NCBI GenBank assembly: GCA_947627335.1
Contig: CANQVQ010000016.1
Location: forward strand, 1-22,131
Length of the DNA stretch: 22,131 nucleotides
Direction of reading: 5' to 3'
From: an uncultured Clostridia bacterium
GTDB lineage: Bacteria; Bacillota; Clostridia; Oscillospirales; CAG-382
A program made the translations under genes and the position numbers. Below, in pieces: positions 1 to 8,500 of this stretch; the first letter of the stretch is position 1; each line of letters opens with the position of its first letter. Below the pieces are notes generated by a model. That model had not been told where the DNA came from. It did no database searches and was given only the letters and a program-made list of their open reading frames with translations.

Positions 1-566
1 GAAGAAGGCTCGTCGGCGGTCAGGCACGCGCCGGTCGGGTTGTTCGGGAACGCCAGCACGAGCGCTTTCGTGCGGGGGGTGATCGCCGCACGAAGCTCCT
101 CCGCCGTCAGCTTGAAACCGTTCTCCTGCCGGAGCGGAATGGTGACCGGCGTCCCGCCCGCGAGCGAAACCAACGGCGCATAGCAGACGAAACAGGGTTC
201 CGGCACCAGCACCTCGTCCCCCGGGTTGACCGTCGCACGGATCGCAAGGTCGATCGCCTCGCTCCCGCCGACGGTGACGATGATCTCGGTTTTCGGGTCG
301 TATTCCAGCGCAAAACGGCGCTTCTGGTAGGCGGCGATCTGCTCGCGCATCTCGAGAAGCCCGCTGTTGGACGTATAGTAGGTTTTCCCCTCCTCCAGCG
401 AGCGGATGCCCGCGTCGCGGATATGCCAGGGGGTGACGAAATCCGGCTGACCGACGGTCAGGGAGATGACGTCCTTCATCTCGTCCAGCACGTCGAAGAA
501 TTTCCGAATGCCGGACGGGCGGATACCGACGATCTGCCGGTTGAGTCGTGTCGTAGGATCAAACAT
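1..566 (-). CDS. Class I/II PLP-dependent aminotransferase, N-terminal part (runs off the left edge)
   Basis: The first 188 residues of a fold-type I aminotransferase are present; the lysine that binds PLP and the C-terminal domain lie outside the window. The protein begins MFDPTTRLNRQI and shows family landmarks in order: LTVGQPDF near residue 37 (substrate-side loop), YYTSNSGLLEMREQIA near 64 (the usual Y-x-x-x-x-G-x-x-x-L-R), TVGGSEAID near 99 (PLP phosphate-binding region), PGDEV, PEPCFVCY and FPNNPTGA near 173 (the conserved NPTG). Overall it resembles the AspC/PatA-like group common in Clostridia, which transaminates amino acids in the cytoplasm; the substrate cannot be read from this part. 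The ATG (566-564) overlaps the stop codon of the upstream Lrp-type regulator by one base (TGATG), so the two are probably translationally coupled. It is the most distal visible gene of the polC operon. Confidence 0.9.
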   Translation of the reverse strand, partial: MFDPTTRLNRQIVGIRPSGIRKFFDVLDEMKDVISLTVGQPDFVTPWHIRDAGIRSLEEGKTYYTSNSGLLEMREQIAAYQKRRFALEYDPKTEIIVTVGGSEAIDLAIRATVNPGDEVLVPEPCFVCYAPLVSLAGGTPVTIPLRQENGFKLTAEELRAAITPRTKALVLAFPNNPTGACLTADEPS

Positions 567-1051
567 CACCAACTGTTTCCTCTCTGGTCGGTTTCGCGGG
601 GCTGAAACACCACGTCGTTGTCCTTATACGTCTGCAAAACGAAGTGGGTCGCCGTGGAAGTCACGCCGTCCATCGTCGCGAGCTTTTCCGCGACGAACAG
701 CGCCACGTCCCGCATACTCTCCCCTTCCACGAACAGCGCAAGATCGAATCCGCCGGACATCAGGAACACGCTCTTGACCTGCGGATACTGCGCGACGCGC
801 TCCGCGACGGCGCCGAAGCCCTTGTCCCGCTGCGGAATGGTCTTCAGTTCGATGAAGGCGCGGACCATGCGCCGATCGGTCTTTTCCCAGTTGACGACGG
901 TTTTGTAGGAAAGAATGGTCCCGTCCGCTTCGCAGGCGGAGATCTCCTTCGCGACGTCCTCCTCCGTGCGCCCGAGCATGACCGCGAGGGTCCTGGCGTC
1001 GAGATGGGCGTCGTTTTCCAAATAGGATAGAATGGTGTTCTTATCGTTCAT
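566..1051 (-). CDS. Lrp/AsnC family transcriptional regulator
   Basis: A 161-residue protein of normal Lrp/AsnC length. Residues 1-55 fit the N-terminal winged helix-turn-helix (LENDAHLDARTLAVMLGRTEEDVAKEI, then the wing GTILSYKTVVNW). Residues about 65-150 fit the effector-binding RAM/AsnC ferredoxin-like domain (RAFIELKTIPQ, VKSVFLMSGGFDLALFVEG, VTSTATHFVLQTYK). These proteins form dimers or octamers and sense amino acids. The frame stays open further upstream, but ATG 1051 is preferred because a clear GGAGGT ribosome site lies just before it. The start overlaps the PHP gene's stop in an ATGA arrangement, and the stop overlaps the aminotransferase start. This context suggests that it controls amino acid metabolism, perhaps the neighbouring aminotransferase; that target is inference. 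Confidence 0.92.
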   Translation of the reverse strand: MNDKNTILSYLENDAHLDARTLAVMLGRTEEDVAKEISACEADGTILSYKTVVNWEKTDRRMVRAFIELKTIPQRDKGFGAVAERVAQYPQVKSVFLMSGGFDLALFVEGESMRDVALFVAEKLATMDGVTSTATHFVLQTYKDNDVVFQPRETDQRGNSW

Positions 1052-1896
1052 GACAGTACCTCCGAAATCAGAATAGGATACGGCTTGCGTTCGCGGAACA
1101 CGGTCAGATAGCGGAAGCCGGCTTCCTCGGCAAGCCGCGCACCCTCCCGCAGCCCGGTCCCCACGTCGCCGGGGACGTGCGCGTCGCTTCCAAGGGTCAG
1201 GAATTCCCCGCCCAGTTCGCGGTAGAGCTTCAGCAGCTCCAGCCCGGGGTCCGGGATCGGCAGGTGCGCCGCCGGATTCCGCAGGGCCGCCGTATTGATC
1301 TCCAACGCGATCCCGCGCTCCGCGAGCTTGCGGAAGAGGGGGGAAAACTGCTCCCGCTCCCCGCCGGGCAGCCCGGTGATCTCCCGCCGCTTCCCGACCG
1401 GCAAATACCGCAGCGGGTAGCAGATATGCGTCTGCACGTCCACCGGCGTTTCCGATGCGACGGTATACAGGAGCGACAGGTACTCCCGCCACATTTCGCG
1501 CAGCGTCCCGTCCGGCAGGTCCGCGTTCCGCACGTCGTAGAAGTCCACCCCGTTCGACAGATGATGCACCGAACCGAGCACCACGTCGTAGGGGCGGGCG
1601 GAAAGCAGCCGTTCGGTCTCTTCCGGCGACGCGTAGGGCTGTCCGAGTTCGATACCCCGCAGGATCTCCAGCCTCCCGGCGAAGACCCGACGCGCTTCGA
1701 GCAGTTCCCGTTCCTCCTGCGCGTGGTCCGGCGACCGGATCTGCCCGGCGAGCACGCCGTCGAGCTCATAGTGGTTGGTCAGCGCGAGGATCCCGACCCC
1801 GGCGCGCAAGGCGGCGTCGCAGGCGCCCTCGAGCGTGGACGTCGGCTGACAGTCGAACGAAATATGCGTGTGCAGATGTAAATCGATCAGTGCCAT
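1048..1896 (-). CDS. PHP-domain phosphoesterase of the histidinol-phosphatase (HisJ/HisK-like) group
   Basis: A 282-residue PHP-fold metal hydrolase. Visible metal ligands: D5-L-H7-L-H9 at the N-terminus, D15, NH at 41-42, E83 (RGIELGQP), HH at 111-112, H157 (VQTHICYP), and D238/H240 (LGSDAHVPGDVG) at the C-terminus, where HisJ-type enzymes carry the last Asp-x-His pair. Residue 41 is Asn where many PHP proteins have Asp (TDH). Known members dephosphorylate L-histidinol phosphate or other small phosphomonoesters with a trinuclear metal site. No other his gene is in the window, so the substrate is open. ATG 1896 is preceded by AGGAAGG. The gene starts 13 nt after the polC stop and overlaps the Lrp gene by 4 nt, so it is in the same transcription unit. 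Confidence 0.85.
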   Translation of the reverse strand: MALIDLHLHTHISFDCQPTSTLEGACDAALRAGVGILALTNHYELDGVLAGQIRSPDHAQEERELLEARRVFAGRLEILRGIELGQPYASPEETERLLSARPYDVVLGSVHHLSNGVDFYDVRNADLPDGTLREMWREYLSLLYTVASETPVDVQTHICYPLRYLPVGKRREITGLPGGEREQFSPLFRKLAERGIALEINTAALRNPAAHLPIPDPGLELLKLYRELGGEFLTLGSDAHVPGDVGTGLREGARLAEEAGFRYLTVFRERKPYPILISEVLS

Positions 1897-1909
1897 GGGG
1901 GATCCCTTC

Positions 1910-4900
1910 CTAAAACAAGGTCAATTGGTTGGATTCCGGCAGCCCTTCCAGACAGCCGTGCTGCCGCAGCAGTTCGACGATGCTTCGACCGACGCCCGGT
2001 TCGCTTTCCAGCTCCTCGACCGTCGTGGCGCGTCCGGTGGAGAGCGCGTCGCAGATATGCTCCGCCGCACTCGCGCCCACGCCCGCGAGCGACGAAAACG
2101 GAAGCCGCACCTTGCCGTCCTCCGGCAAAAACCGCCTCGCGTCCGAACGGAACACCCGCACCGGCAAAAATTCCACGTTCCGTGCGTACATTTCGACAAT
2201 CAGATCGAGGATGACCATCATATCCTCGTCCTTCGCCGTGAGGTTCTGCGCCTGCCCGAGCTCGCGCAGGCGCGCCTTGATCGCGGGAAGTCCCTGCATG
2301 ACCAACGCCCCGTCGAACGCGTCCGATTTGACCGTGAAATAGGTCGCGTAGAACTCGACCGGGTAATTGATCTTGAACCACCCGATCCGCAGAGCCGCGA
2401 TGACGTAGGCAGCCGCGTGCGCCTTCGGGAACATATACTTGATCTTCTGGCAGGATTCGATGTACCAGTCCGGCACGCCGCACTTCTGCATCGCGTCGAT
2501 CAGCTCCGGCGTCAGCCCCTTCCCCTTGCGGGTGCGCTCCATCGCCTCGAACGCGACCGAGGACTCCAGCCCCTTCTGCATGAGGTAAATCATGATGCTG
2601 TCACGGGTCCCGATGATCTCGTGGATGGTGCAGGTCCCGTTGGCGATCAGGTCCTTGCCGTTGCCGAGCCAGATGCCCGTGCCGTGGGAAAGCCCGGAAA
2701 TCTGCAAAAGGTCCGAAAAGTTCTGCGGCTTCGCGTCGAGGATCATCTGAATGGCGTAGCTCGTGCCGAATTCCGGCAGACCGAGCGTGCCGAGCGGGCA
2801 GTCGATGTCCGACGGCTGAATCCCGAGCGGTTTTGTGGATTTGAAAAGCTCGTACACGTCCGGGTCGTTCATCGGCAGCGCCATGACCGACTTGCCGGTG
2901 TACTCCTCGAGCACCCGGTAGAAAGTCGGCACATCGTGTCCGAGAATGTCCAGCTTGAGCAGGGTATCGTGCAGGTAATCGAACGCGAAGTGGGTGGTGA
3001 TGACCCCGGATCCCGCCTTATCCGCCGGATACTGCACCGGCGTGAAATCGTAAATTTCGTGGTCCTTCGGGATGACGACGATGCCGCCCGGGTGCTGTCC
3101 CGTCGTGCGCTTGACGCCGAGACAGCCGCAGATAAGCCGTTCCTGCTCGGCACGGGTCAGGTCCTTGCCGGCGTCCTCCAGATAGTGCTTGACGAAGCCG
3201 AAGCAGGTTTTCGACTGCAGGGTGCCGACCGTCCCGGCACGGAAGATGTTCTCCGCCCCGAACAGCACTTCGGTGTACTTGTGTGCGGCGGACTGCACGT
3301 CGCCGGAGAAGTTGAGATCGATGTCCGGCGCTTTTTCGCCGTGGAACCCGAGGAAAGTCTCGAACGGGATGTCGTGTCCGTCGACGAGCATCTTCGTCCC
3401 GCAGTGCGGGCAGTCCTTGTCCGGCATATCGAACCCGGACCCGTAGGAACCGTCCAGCACGAACTCGCTGTGCAGGCAGTTCGGGCACCGCCAGTGCGGG
3501 GGGAGCGGGTTGACCTCGGAAATATGGGCGAGCGTCGCGATGAACGACGAACCGACCGACCCACGCGAACCGACGTAGTAGCCGTGCTCCTCCGAATTGC
3601 GCACCAGATTCCGTGCGATGATGTAGAGCACCGCGTACCCGTTCTTGACGACGGAATTGAGCTCCTTGTCCATGCGGTTCTGCACGACTTCCGGCAGCAC
3701 GTCGCCGTACATCTTGTGCGCCGTTTCGTGGCAGGAACGGATCAGGTCCTCTTCCGCGCCCGGGATGCTCGGGGTATACTGCCCGTCCGGGATCGGCTTG
3801 AGCCGTTCGACGCTTTCGGCGATCTTTCGCGGATTTTCGACGACGACCTCGTGCGCCTTTTCCGGCCCGAGGAAGGAGAAGGCGTCGAGCATCTCCTCGG
3901 TCGTCTTGAAGAACAGCTTCGTTTCCCGCCCGCCGTCATTGAATTTCTGCCCGATCAGCAAAATCTGCCGGTACAGTTCGTCCTCCGGGTCGAGGAAATG
4001 CACGTCCCCGGTCGCGCAGACCGGCTTGCCCAGCTTTTCGGCGACCCGCAGGATGGTCCGATCGTTCTCCCGCAGCTGCTCGCGGGCCTTTTCCGGGTCG
4101 TTCCCCAGTTCGCCCTCCTCGTACAGGAACCAGTTGTTGGTCCACGGCTGGATCTCCAGGTAGTCGTACAGTTCCGCGATCTTGCAAAGCTCCTCGAAGG
4201 GTCTTCCCTTCAGCACCGCCTGATACAGTTCCCCCGCGACGCAGGCGGAACCGAGGATCAGCCCCTCCCGATGCTCCTTCAGCACGGTTTTCGGGATGCG
4301 GGGATTGGTCCGGAAATAGTTGAGGTAGGACTCCGAAACGATCTTGTACAGGTTTTTCAGCCCCGTCTGGTTCTTCGCCAGCAGGACGATGTGGTAGGAT
4401 CTCAGCCGCTTCGGGTCGCAGTTTTCCGCCATCGCGGCGACCATCTCGTCGGTCGTATGGATGCCGTTCTGTTTGAGCTTGCGGACCATGCAGTCAAAGA
4501 CACGGGCGAGCATCTCGGTGTCGGCGTCCGCACGGTGATGGTTGAAGTCGCCGAGCTTGTAGTAGCGCGCCAGCGCATCCAAGCGGTGCCGCTGCAATTC
4601 GGCGTTGATATACCGGGAGAGCGCGAGCGTGTCGAGGGACGGGTTCGGGAACGGGATCCCGAAGTCCATCGCCGCCTTGCGGATGAACGAGCAGTCGAAC
4701 GAGGCGTTGTGGGCGACGAGCATCTGCCCGTCGGCAAATTCCAGAAACGCCCGAACCGCCTCCTCCCGCGTCGGCGCGTCCGCGACCATCTCGTCCGTGA
4801 TGCCGGTCTGCGCGGTGATCTCCGCCGGGATCGGCATTTCCGGGTTGACGTAGGTCGAAAAGCTCTCGAGCTGTCTGCCGCCCTGCCAGCGGATCGCGCC

Positions 4901-6295
4901 GATCTGCGTGATGCCGCAGGTCTGCGCCGAAAGCCCGGTCGTTTCAATGTCGAAAATGACGAACGTGTCCTTGCCGAAGTCCCGATTGTCCTTCTTTTCG
5001 GTGTAGGAGAACACCGCACGCGCAGTGTCGTCGACCAGATACCCTTCCATGCCGTAGATCGGCTTGACGTCCGGGTTCTTCTTGGTCGCGAGCATAATCT
5101 CCGGGAATGCCTGCAGATTGCCGTGGTCGGTGACGGCGACGGCGGGGCAGCCCCACTCCTGGCAGCGCTTCATCAGCGCCGCCGGGTCGGTCAGGGCGTC
5201 CATGGCGGACATATTGGTGTGGCAGTGCAGTTCCACACGCGGCTCCGGGTGCGTTTCTTTGCGGAAGATCGCCTTGACCGTCGCGATGGCGTTCGCACGG
5301 ACCACGATCTCCTTGTCGTAGTCCGAAAAGTCCGCGAACCCCTCGACCAGGACGTACGCCGGCGCCTTCGGGAACGGCGTCCCCTTCGGCGCCTGGAAGC
5401 GCAGCATGACGGAACCCTCTCCGTCCGTGACGAACATCCGGAAGGTGTTCTTTTCCCGCTCGTAGTTCTCTTTTTCTTCCCATTCAAACAGTTTTCCGGC
5501 GAACGCGACGTAGCTTTGCGGCTGGATGCGCCGGATCGGGATCAGCTCGGAACGGTTGCGCAGCGTTCGGTAGCAGGGCTGGGGGTCGGTGATGTCGAAC
5601 AGCATTCGCCCCGCGTGCAGCAGGGTTCGCCCGTCGGCGGTTTGCTCGACGGTCGCACGGCTGTCCGGGATCGGGTCGAGCGCCATACCGTGCCCCCGGT
5701 CGTCCGTCCGCGCCTGCGCTTCCCCCGCGTCGTATTCGGCGCTCGCGGCAAGAAGCATTTCCCGCATTCCCGGCGGCTCGTACAGCGCCGGATCGACCTC
5801 CCCGCCGACGATCCGCACCTCGACGTTCAGCCCGAACTGCTCGCGGATACAGGTCTCCAGAAACCCTTTCGACCCGCTCCGCTCCACGCAGGACGGGCTG
5901 ACCCCGTTGCGCAGCCGGATCTCCAGAAGCATCGCGTCCCGGTCGAAACTGCTGTCGCAGTCCTCAAAGAACCCGTAACTGACCCCTTCCCCGCTCCGCC
6001 GCTGCAGCCAGCAAAGCAGTCCCGGCACGCAGGACGCGGAAAAGCGCTCGGACGGGTAGGACGGCGAGACCCGCACGCCCTTGAGCGAATAGTCCTCCAG
6101 GATACGCTGCTCCAGCGAGATCAGCCCACGCGGGTCCTCCGGCGCGTCGAACGCGCAGTCCACCGTCACCCAGAATTCCGCCTTGTTGACGCGGACCGAA
6201 AACGACCGCATCCGCCCGACGGCGGACTCCCAGACCGGGTCCGGCTTCAGGCGGGGAAATTTCCTTTTGAATTGTTCCAAAACCGCATTATCCAT
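1910..6295 (-). CDS. polC: DNA polymerase III alpha subunit, Gram-positive PolC type
   Basis: The replicative DNA polymerase of low-GC Gram-positive bacteria, with built-in 3'-5' proofreading exonuclease; 1461 residues, close to the usual 1430-1460. Domains in order: N-terminal region (1-240); OB fold (about 250-345); PHP domain, first part (ELHCHT at 355-360, DHG at 390-392); DEDDh exonuclease inserted in it (D449, E451, D534, H587, D592); PHP second part (GSACVAGEL at 682, D764 and H766); zinc site (C937, C940, C962, C965); and palm with catalytic aspartates D991 and D993 (PDIDLNFSG) and D1116 (KLDILGHD). The C-terminus QLTLF is a sliding-clamp binding motif like the QLSLF of Bacillus PolC. 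ATG 6295 lies inside the end of ispG (8-nt overlap) after AAGGGGAAG. All catalytic residues are intact. The stop is TAG. Confidence 0.98.
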   Translation of the reverse strand: MDNAVLEQFKRKFPRLKPDPVWESAVGRMRSFSVRVNKAEFWVTVDCAFDAPEDPRGLISLEQRILEDYSLKGVRVSPSYPSERFSASCVPGLLCWLQRRSGEGVSYGFFEDCDSSFDRDAMLLEIRLRNGVSPSCVERSGSKGFLETCIREQFGLNVEVRIVGGEVDPALYEPPGMREMLLAASAEYDAGEAQARTDDRGHGMALDPIPDSRATVEQTADGRTLLHAGRMLFDITDPQPCYRTLRNRSELIPIRRIQPQSYVAFAGKLFEWEEKENYEREKNTFRMFVTDGEGSVMLRFQAPKGTPFPKAPAYVLVEGFADFSDYDKEIVVRANAIATVKAIFRKETHPEPRVELHCHTNMSAMDALTDPAALMKRCQEWGCPAVAVTDHGNLQAFPEIMLATKKNPDVKPIYGMEGYLVDDTARAVFSYTEKKDNRDFGKDTFVIFDIETTGLSAQTCGITQIGAIRWQGGRQLESFSTYVNPEMPIPAEITAQTGITDEMVADAPTREEAVRAFLEFADGQMLVAHNASFDCSFIRKAAMDFGIPFPNPSLDTLALSRYINAELQRHRLDALARYYKLGDFNHHRADADTEMLARVFDCMVRKLKQNGIHTTDEMVAAMAENCDPKRLRSYHIVLLAKNQTGLKNLYKIVSESYLNYFRTNPRIPKTVLKEHREGLILGSACVAGELYQAVLKGRPFEELCKIAELYDYLEIQPWTNNWFLYEEGELGNDPEKAREQLRENDRTILRVAEKLGKPVCATGDVHFLDPEDELYRQILLIGQKFNDGGRETKLFFKTTEEMLDAFSFLGPEKAHEVVVENPRKIAESVERLKPIPDGQYTPSIPGAEEDLIRSCHETAHKMYGDVLPEVVQNRMDKELNSVVKNGYAVLYIIARNLVRNSEEHGYYVGSRGSVGSSFIATLAHISEVNPLPPHWRCPNCLHSEFVLDGSYGSGFDMPDKDCPHCGTKMLVDGHDIPFETFLGFHGEKAPDIDLNFSGDVQSAAHKYTEVLFGAENIFRAGTVGTLQSKTCFGFVKHYLEDAGKDLTRAEQERLICGCLGVKRTTGQHPGGIVVIPKDHEIYDFTPVQYPADKAGSGVITTHFAFDYLHDTLLKLDILGHDVPTFYRVLEEYTGKSVMALPMNDPDVYELFKSTKPLGIQPSDIDCPLGTLGLPEFGTSYAIQMILDAKPQNFSDLLQISGLSHGTGIWLGNGKDLIANGTCTIHEIIGTRDSIMIYLMQKGLESSVAFEAMERTRKGKGLTPELIDAMQKCGVPDWYIESCQKIKYMFPKAHAAAYVIAALRIGWFKINYPVEFYATYFTVKSDAFDGALVMQGLPAIKARLRELGQAQNLTAKDEDMMVILDLIVEMYARNVEFLPVRVFRSDARRFLPEDGKVRLPFSSLAGVGASAAEHICDALSTGRATTVEELESEPGVGRSIVELLRQHGCLEGLPESNQLTLF

Positions 6296-7370
6296 CTGCT
6301 TCCCCTTGTTCCAGCAACGCCAGAAGTTCCGTCCAGAGCGTCGGCAGGATCTCCTCCTCCGTCAGCTTCCGCACCGTCACGCCTTTGCGGAAGAGCAATC
6401 CCTCGCCCTTGCCGCAGGCGACGCCCACGTCCGCCTCCCGCGCTTCGCCCGGTCCGTTGACAGCGCAGCCCATCAGCGCGACGGTCACGGTTTTCCCGGT
6501 CCTGACGGCGAGCCTGTCGATGCGCTCCTGCAGCGCGTCCGCGTAGCGGATCAGGTCCACCTGCGTCCGCCCGCAGGTCGGGCAGGAGATCAGGTTGACG
6601 CCGCCGGAACGCCCGCACGCTTTCAAAATTTCCTTCGCCGCACGGACCTCCTCGACCGGGTCCGCCGTCAGCGAAACGCGCACGGTGTCCCCGATGCCGT
6701 CGCACAGCAGCGAACCGATCCCGACGGCGGACTTGACGCTCCCGCCGCGCAGGGTGCCGGTCTCCGTCACGCCGAGGTGCAGCGGATAATCGCACCGCCC
6801 GGCGAGCAGTCGGTTCGCCCGGATCATGTCCGGGACGGACGAACATTTGACCGACAGCACCAGCTTGTCCAGCCCGTACCGCTCGAACGCCTCCGCCGCC
6901 TTCAGAGCGCTTTCGCACAGCGCCTCCGGCACGGGTCCGCCGTATTTCGCGAGCAGTTCCCGCTCAAGCGATCCGCCGTTGATGCCGATGCGGACCGGGA
7001 TGCCCTTCTTCCGGCACAGTTCCGCGACGGCGCGCACGCCCGCCTCCGAGCCGATATTGCCCGGGTTGATGCGCAGCTTCGCGACGCCCGCTTTCGCGGC
7101 TGCGAGCGCGAGCCGGTAATCGAAATGGATGTCCGCGACCAGCGGGACCGGCGCGTGTGCGCACAGGTATCCGACCGCCTCCGCCGCCTCCGGCGTGTTG
7201 ACCGTGACCCGCACGACGTCGCACCCCGCGTCCGCGAGGGCTTTGATCTGCGCGAGCGTCGAAACGCGGTCCGCCGTCGGCGTATTCGTCATGGATTGCA
7301 CGGAAATCGGCGCATTCCCGCCGATCTTGACGCCGCCGACGTTCACTTCCCGGCTTTTCCTGCGTTCCAT
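6288..7370 (-). CDS. ispG: 4-hydroxy-3-methylbut-2-en-1-yl diphosphate synthase (flavodoxin/ferredoxin)
   Basis: Reductively converts methylerythritol cyclodiphosphate to HMBPP in the non-mevalonate isoprenoid pathway; a cytoplasmic [4Fe-4S] enzyme. The 360 residues match the short bacterial form. Residues 20-240 form the TIM barrel with QSMTNTPT (25-32), VADIHFD (78-84), RINPGNIG (100-107), RIGINGGSL (127-135) and LGVTETG (199-205). The C-terminal cluster domain carries the three cysteine ligands C263 and C266 (SCPTCGR) and C302, followed by NGPGEA whose E309 is the usual fourth ligand. ATG 7370 follows a GAGGGGGA ribosome site. It starts 22 nt after rseP and overlaps polC by 8 nt. The rseP-ispG-polC order is the usual one in Clostridia. 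With dxr two genes away, it places two pathway steps in one operon. Confidence 0.97.
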   Translation of the reverse strand: MERRKSREVNVGGVKIGGNAPISVQSMTNTPTADRVSTLAQIKALADAGCDVVRVTVNTPEAAEAVGYLCAHAPVPLVADIHFDYRLALAAAKAGVAKLRINPGNIGSEAGVRAVAELCRKKGIPVRIGINGGSLERELLAKYGGPVPEALCESALKAAEAFERYGLDKLVLSVKCSSVPDMIRANRLLAGRCDYPLHLGVTETGTLRGGSVKSAVGIGSLLCDGIGDTVRVSLTADPVEEVRAAKEILKACGRSGGVNLISCPTCGRTQVDLIRYADALQERIDRLAVRTGKTVTVALMGCAVNGPGEAREADVGVACGKGEGLLFRKGVTVRKLTEEEILPTLWTELLALLEQGEADG

Positions 7371-7392
7371 GCGGCTCCCCCTCTCTTTCCCG

Positions 7393-8463
7393 TCAGACCA
7401 GATTGATCAGATCCTTGAAAAACACGAAGATCATCAGCGCGAACAGCAAAATCATGCACCCGGCGTTCAGCGCCGTTTCCACCTTCGGCGAAAGCGGCTT
7501 GCGTCGAATCGCCTCCAGCACATACAGCAGGAACCGTCCGCCGTCCAGCGCCGGAAGCGGGAGCAGGTTCGTAATGGCGAGCGAAACCGAGATCAGCGCC
7601 GTCATGCTGCCCAGATTCCGCAGCGTATCCGCAAAACTCTGGCTCTGCTCGATCGTCTCCCCGACCTGTCCGCCGATGGCGACCGGACCGCCGATCGCGT
7701 CCAGTCCATACCGTCCGCGGACGGTATCGACCAGCGAATCCACGGTCAGGTAGACCATGCTGCACCCCTGCCAGAAGCTCTCCGAAAGGATGGTCAGCGG
7801 GGTCTTTTCCTTCGCGTACACCGAAAAATCCATCTGCCCGAACAGGACGCCTTCCTCCGTCATCGTGCCGAACTGAACGTCCTCCAAAAGGACTTTCTGC
7901 CCGTCCCGCTCGACCAGCAGATCCAGCGGCTCGGTCCCGTCCGACAGGATCGCGTAGGAAAGGTCCGGGAAGCAGTGTATGGTTTTCCCGTTGACCTTGA
8001 GGATCTCGTCCCCGACGCACAAACCGCCTTCCTGCCCGCTGACGTTCCCGTCCAGAAAACGGGCGACCTGCGTGCTGCCGATGGCCGTGCTCGTACTCAC
8101 GAGCGTCAGCATGACGGCGAACCCCAGCAGGACGTTCATGAACGGTCCCGCCAGCACGATCAGCATCCGCTTGAACAGATGCACCTCGTTGATGGCGTAC
8201 CGCCCGATGCAGGAGACGATCGATTCAGGCGTGCCCTCCTCGCCCGGCTCCCCGAGCATACGGACGTACCCGCCGATCGGAATGGCACGCAGGGAAAATG
8301 TATTCACTTTTCCTTCCCAGCTCTTGATCTTCGGTCCCATGCCGATGGAAAACTCCAGAATGGCGACCTTGCACGCCCGGGCGACCAGATAGTGTCCCAG
8401 TTCGTGAATGGTGATCAGCAGCCCGAAAATCAGCAGCGTGACCAGAATCGTAACGATCAGCAA
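7393..8463 (-). CDS. rseP: Site-2-type intramembrane zinc metalloprotease (RseP/RasP family, M50)
   Basis: A membrane protease that cuts single-pass substrates inside the bilayer, such as anti-sigma factors and leftover signal peptides. In 356 residues it has the zinc motif HELGH at 20-24 in the first membrane helix, the conserved IPIGGYVRM (61-69), a second helix (about 100-122, AGPFMNVLLGFAVM), a single PDZ domain (about 130-215, GLCVGDEILKVNGK), the LPALDGGR motif at 303-310 whose D307 is the third zinc ligand, and a last helix (about 333-350). The start is TTG at 8463, preceded by AGGAAG with 7 nt spacing; I see no ATG in frame nearby, so TTG is probably the true start. It lies 37 nt downstream of dxr, the usual place for this gene in Firmicutes. 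The natural substrate is unknown. Confidence 0.95.
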   Translation of the reverse strand: MLIVTILVTLLIFGLLITIHELGHYLVARACKVAILEFSIGMGPKIKSWEGKVNTFSLRAIPIGGYVRMLGEPGEEGTPESIVSCIGRYAINEVHLFKRMLIVLAGPFMNVLLGFAVMLTLVSTSTAIGSTQVARFLDGNVSGQEGGLCVGDEILKVNGKTIHCFPDLSYAILSDGTEPLDLLVERDGQKVLLEDVQFGTMTEEGVLFGQMDFSVYAKEKTPLTILSESFWQGCSMVYLTVDSLVDTVRGRYGLDAIGGPVAIGGQVGETIEQSQSFADTLRNLGSMTALISVSLAITNLLPLPALDGGRFLLYVLEAIRRKPLSPKVETALNAGCMILLFALMIFVFFKDLINLV

Positions 8464-8500
8464 AACAGTTCTTCCTTTCCGTGTGCGCGTCCCGACGCAT

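Noticed and set aside
1868..6460. 1530-codon plus-strand open frame opposite polC
   Set aside because: It is antisense to a complete PolC with all catalytic motifs. Its translation is rich in Arg, Asp, Val and His without domains, as expected opposite GC-rich codons.
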